Source of the DNA: Desulfosporosinus sp. OT
Lineage (GTDB): Bacteria; Bacillota; Desulfitobacteriia; Desulfitobacteriales; Desulfitobacteriaceae
Direction of reading: 5' to 3'
Assembly (NCBI RefSeq): GCF_000224515.1
Contig: NZ_AGAF01000178.1
Location: 62,001 to 126,000 of the forward strand
Length of the DNA stretch: 64,000 nucleotides
Shown: positions 62,615 to 64,000 of the stretch, piece after piece
Numbering within the stretch: the stretch's first letter is position 1
Layout: the number at the start of each line of letters is the position of its first letter
Program-made: the position numbers and the translations under genes
The notes under the pieces: model-generated
Seen by the model: only the letters and a program-made list of their open reading frames with translations
Told to the model about the DNA's origin: nothing
Database searches by the model: none

Positions 62615-62878
62615 TTAATACTTCTCTTCAAGTACCTCATACATTTGTGGCGTTGCCGATTTAAATGCCTTATTTTCGCCAACGGTGTCTGCCCAATTTT
62701 CATAAGCAGACCGGTTTTCCCATTTCGAAAAAACCATTATGTCTGATGTATTGTCTTGTTTGTTTACTGAAGCAAATTTAAACCCTTCAATATTCTCTAC
62801 GGATTTGATTCCAGTTCGAACTTCTCCTAGAATGCGGTCTGCATCAGGACCATTAAACGTATGAATAACTGTAAGCAT
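62615..62878 (-). CDS. Antibiotic biosynthesis monooxygenase-like (dimeric alpha/beta barrel) protein
   Basis: The 87-residue product fits the ABM/dimeric ferredoxin-like barrel: a strand TVIHTFNGP, a helix region (ADRILGEVRTGIKSVEN), IEGFKFASV and IMVFSKWENRSAYENW with the tryptophan typical of the fold. No haem- or substrate-binding residues are clear. Functions in the family range from quinol monooxygenase to haem degradation. AAGGAGGT precedes the ATG. Confidence 0.75.
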   Translation of the reverse strand: MLTVIHTFNGPDADRILGEVRTGIKSVENIEGFKFASVNKQDNTSDIMVFSKWENRSAYENWADTVGENKAFKSATPQMYEVLEEKY

Positions 62879-63146
62879 ATTTTACCTCCTTAGAAACTAC
62901 AATTTTGCATAGTTAGTTTATCCTGAACACAAATACTGTATACAATTCTAGTGTGTGAACTTTTACTCGACAAAGGCATAATTTAAGATAAGAAGAACTT
63001 TTAACAAGAATTGAAACTAACTCCATAATCTATAAGCAGTTGTGACGTGGTGGTCAAAAAACCCATCGTTTTATTCAACATTTCATGCTATACTGAAATT
63101 GAAACGTCAAGTGCTTATCTAAAAATAGCACAAGGGGGGAATATTA

Positions 63147-63467
63147 ATGAAGCTTAGTTATTTACGTACAGATTTCCCTAATGGTCGTTCACACATATTA
63201 ATGCATGATTCTGAATCTCCTAACCCAGAACTTGTTCATTTTGTACTGGTTCTAAGCAATAAAGGAACGTTGTGGGTTGATGTTTTTTGGCCTTACGATG
63301 AAGAATCCGACAGGTATACCGGGAGAATCTCGGAACAACAGTTTTGGCAGACCTTCCGTGAATGGAGATTACAAGGCGTTCTTCTTGGTGATAGCGGAAA
63401 AGTCGCTGAAATGTTAGCAAGAAAGCGCTTATCAAAGAAGCGAGAAAAGGAAGCACTATCCAGCTAA
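63147..63467 (+). CDS. Small protein of unknown function
   Basis: The 106-residue product has an N-terminal beta-rich half (HFVLVLSNKGTLWVDVFWPYD) and a basic helical C-terminus (KVAEMLARKRLSKKREKEAL). No signal peptide or membrane helix is seen and no family is recognised. GGGGGGA precedes the ATG, and a strong terminator follows. Confidence 0.65.
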   Translation: MKLSYLRTDFPNGRSHILMHDSESPNPELVHFVLVLSNKGTLWVDVFWPYDEESDRYTGRISEQQFWQTFREWRLQGVLLGDSGKVAEMLARKRLSKKREKEALSS

Positions 63468-63475
63468 TAAATAAT

Positions 63476-63509
63476 GTACAAAAAAGCGGCCGTAGCCGCT
63501 TTTTTGTAC
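63476..63509 (+). terminator. Terminator after the 106-residue protein gene
   Basis: A perfect 15-bp stem (63476-63490 with 63495-63509) has a CGTA loop and TTTTTT in the right arm. It can act in both directions. Confidence 0.85.
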
Positions 63510-63540
63510 TAATCCGAATAACTTTTCATACATACATTTT

Positions 63541-63840
63541 CTGCGAGGTCCCTTCTCGCCACCGCGGCATCTAGCCAATCCACACTGCAGGAGTATGCGT
63601 AATAAGTTGCAGTGTGGCGATAAGCTCGTCCGCTTATCGTCATGGCGATGCTCTGATCTCGAAAACGTCCTGTTCCAGCCCTTGGCGGTGCGCTAACTTG
63701 ATCGTCCTGTTCGAGTCATGACTACAGGCACGCTCGGCCGTCCATGTACTCCGCATAAGTGCGACTAAAGTGGCCACGCTCACCTATGGCTAACAAGAAG
63801 GCTAATACGCGCGAAGACAGTGTCTTCGCGGGCAACAGCT
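63541..63840 (+). repeat. Structured intergenic repeat, copy 3, with GAAGACA palindrome
   Basis: The 68-bp core (63574-63641) is identical to copies 1 and 2. The edge reads GGTCCCTTCTCGCC. It is followed by GAAAACGTCCTGTTCC and GATCGTCCTGTTCGAG modules and CTCGGCCGTCCATG. At the end is the palindrome CGCGAAGACAGTGTCTTCGCG (63810-63830), like the units at 13.2 kb. No gene is visible. Confidence 0.85.
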
Positions 63841-63888
63841 AAGTTTTCTCCCAGATCCTAGCAGTATTCTTAATTCAGCAGATTCCTA

Positions 63889-64000
63889 TTAGATATTACT
63901 GTAATGACCTGCTCTTAGACTCTGCAGTTGTTTCAGATGATCATGTTCGTCAGAAAAGATCGGATTCAACATTTCTTTTTCCGCACTACTCAAAGAACGC
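63889..64000 (-). CDS. C-terminal end of a protein (partial at window edge)
   Basis: On the minus strand a frame enters from the window edge and runs for 36 codons to TAA at 63891-63889. It ends with RSLSSAEKEMLNPIFSDEHD, then HLKQLQSLRAGHYSNI. The composition looks coding (helical, balanced charge). The protein family cannot be told from this fragment. Confidence 0.5.
   Translation of the reverse strand, partial: RSLSSAEKEMLNPIFSDEHDHLKQLQSLRAGHYSNI

Overview
The window looks like chromosomal DNA of an anaerobic, endospore-forming, low-to-medium GC Firmicute, most like the Desulfosporosinus/Desulfitobacterium group of Peptococcaceae (an inference from gene content; no search was run). The evidence is a set of sporulation genes (alpha/beta SASP, spo0A, spoVM, pdaB, prkA-yhbH-spoVR), strong AGGAGG-type ribosome sites with many TTG/GTG starts, and anaerobe genes such as a ferredoxin, a small sirohaem reductase and an FmdE-like protein. 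Most genes lie on the minus strand.

Layout. 0-5 kb: SASP, then surE, a DUF4264 protein, and a preQ0 (7-deazaguanine) cluster queD-queC-DUF366-queE with folE. 5-15 kb: TPR protein, fur, an RlmI-like methyltransferase, a Pro/Tyr microprotein, YkuS, a membrane M28 peptidase, a PLD-like lipoprotein, a histidine phosphatase, a block of 34-bp palindromic repeats, a candidate structured RNA, and panB. 15-27 kb: FmdE-like protein, lgt, an FtsA-like ATPase, pgi, pfkA, a truncated DnaA paralogue, an amidohydrolase convergent with a LysR regulator, a cyclophilin and two DedA proteins. 27-40 kb: spoVR-yhbH-prkA, glnA with an attenuator-like leader, cobO, TPR proteins, pdaB, a YitT protein and tRNA-Arg(CCG). 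41-53 kb: a guanylate-kinase-like gene, a complete oligopeptide ABC transporter (oppABCDF), a two-component system, a second oppA-like protein and spo0A. 53-64 kb: ferredoxin, a DUF1858-sirohaem reductase fusion, a zinc-ribbon microprotein, spoVM, a large tandem and structured repeat, pssA-psd, dinG, a pabB remnant with pabC, and small proteins.

Cooperation. FolE, QueD, QueE and QueC make the complete route from GTP to preQ0. PrkA, YhbH and SpoVR form the conserved kinase/VWA/SpoVR module. The peptide transporter, its adjacent two-component system and the neighbouring spo0A suggest a link between peptide uptake and differentiation. PssA and Psd make phosphatidylethanolamine.

The least explained parts are non-coding: a structured intergenic repeat with a 68-bp core identical in three places; a 128/129-bp tandem array at 55.8-56.5 kb that ends in a roughly 205-nt palindromic element whose hairpin keeps its pairing while its sequence changes; a candidate RNA of about 210 nt at 13.4 kb; and the glnA leader, with two mutually exclusive hairpins.
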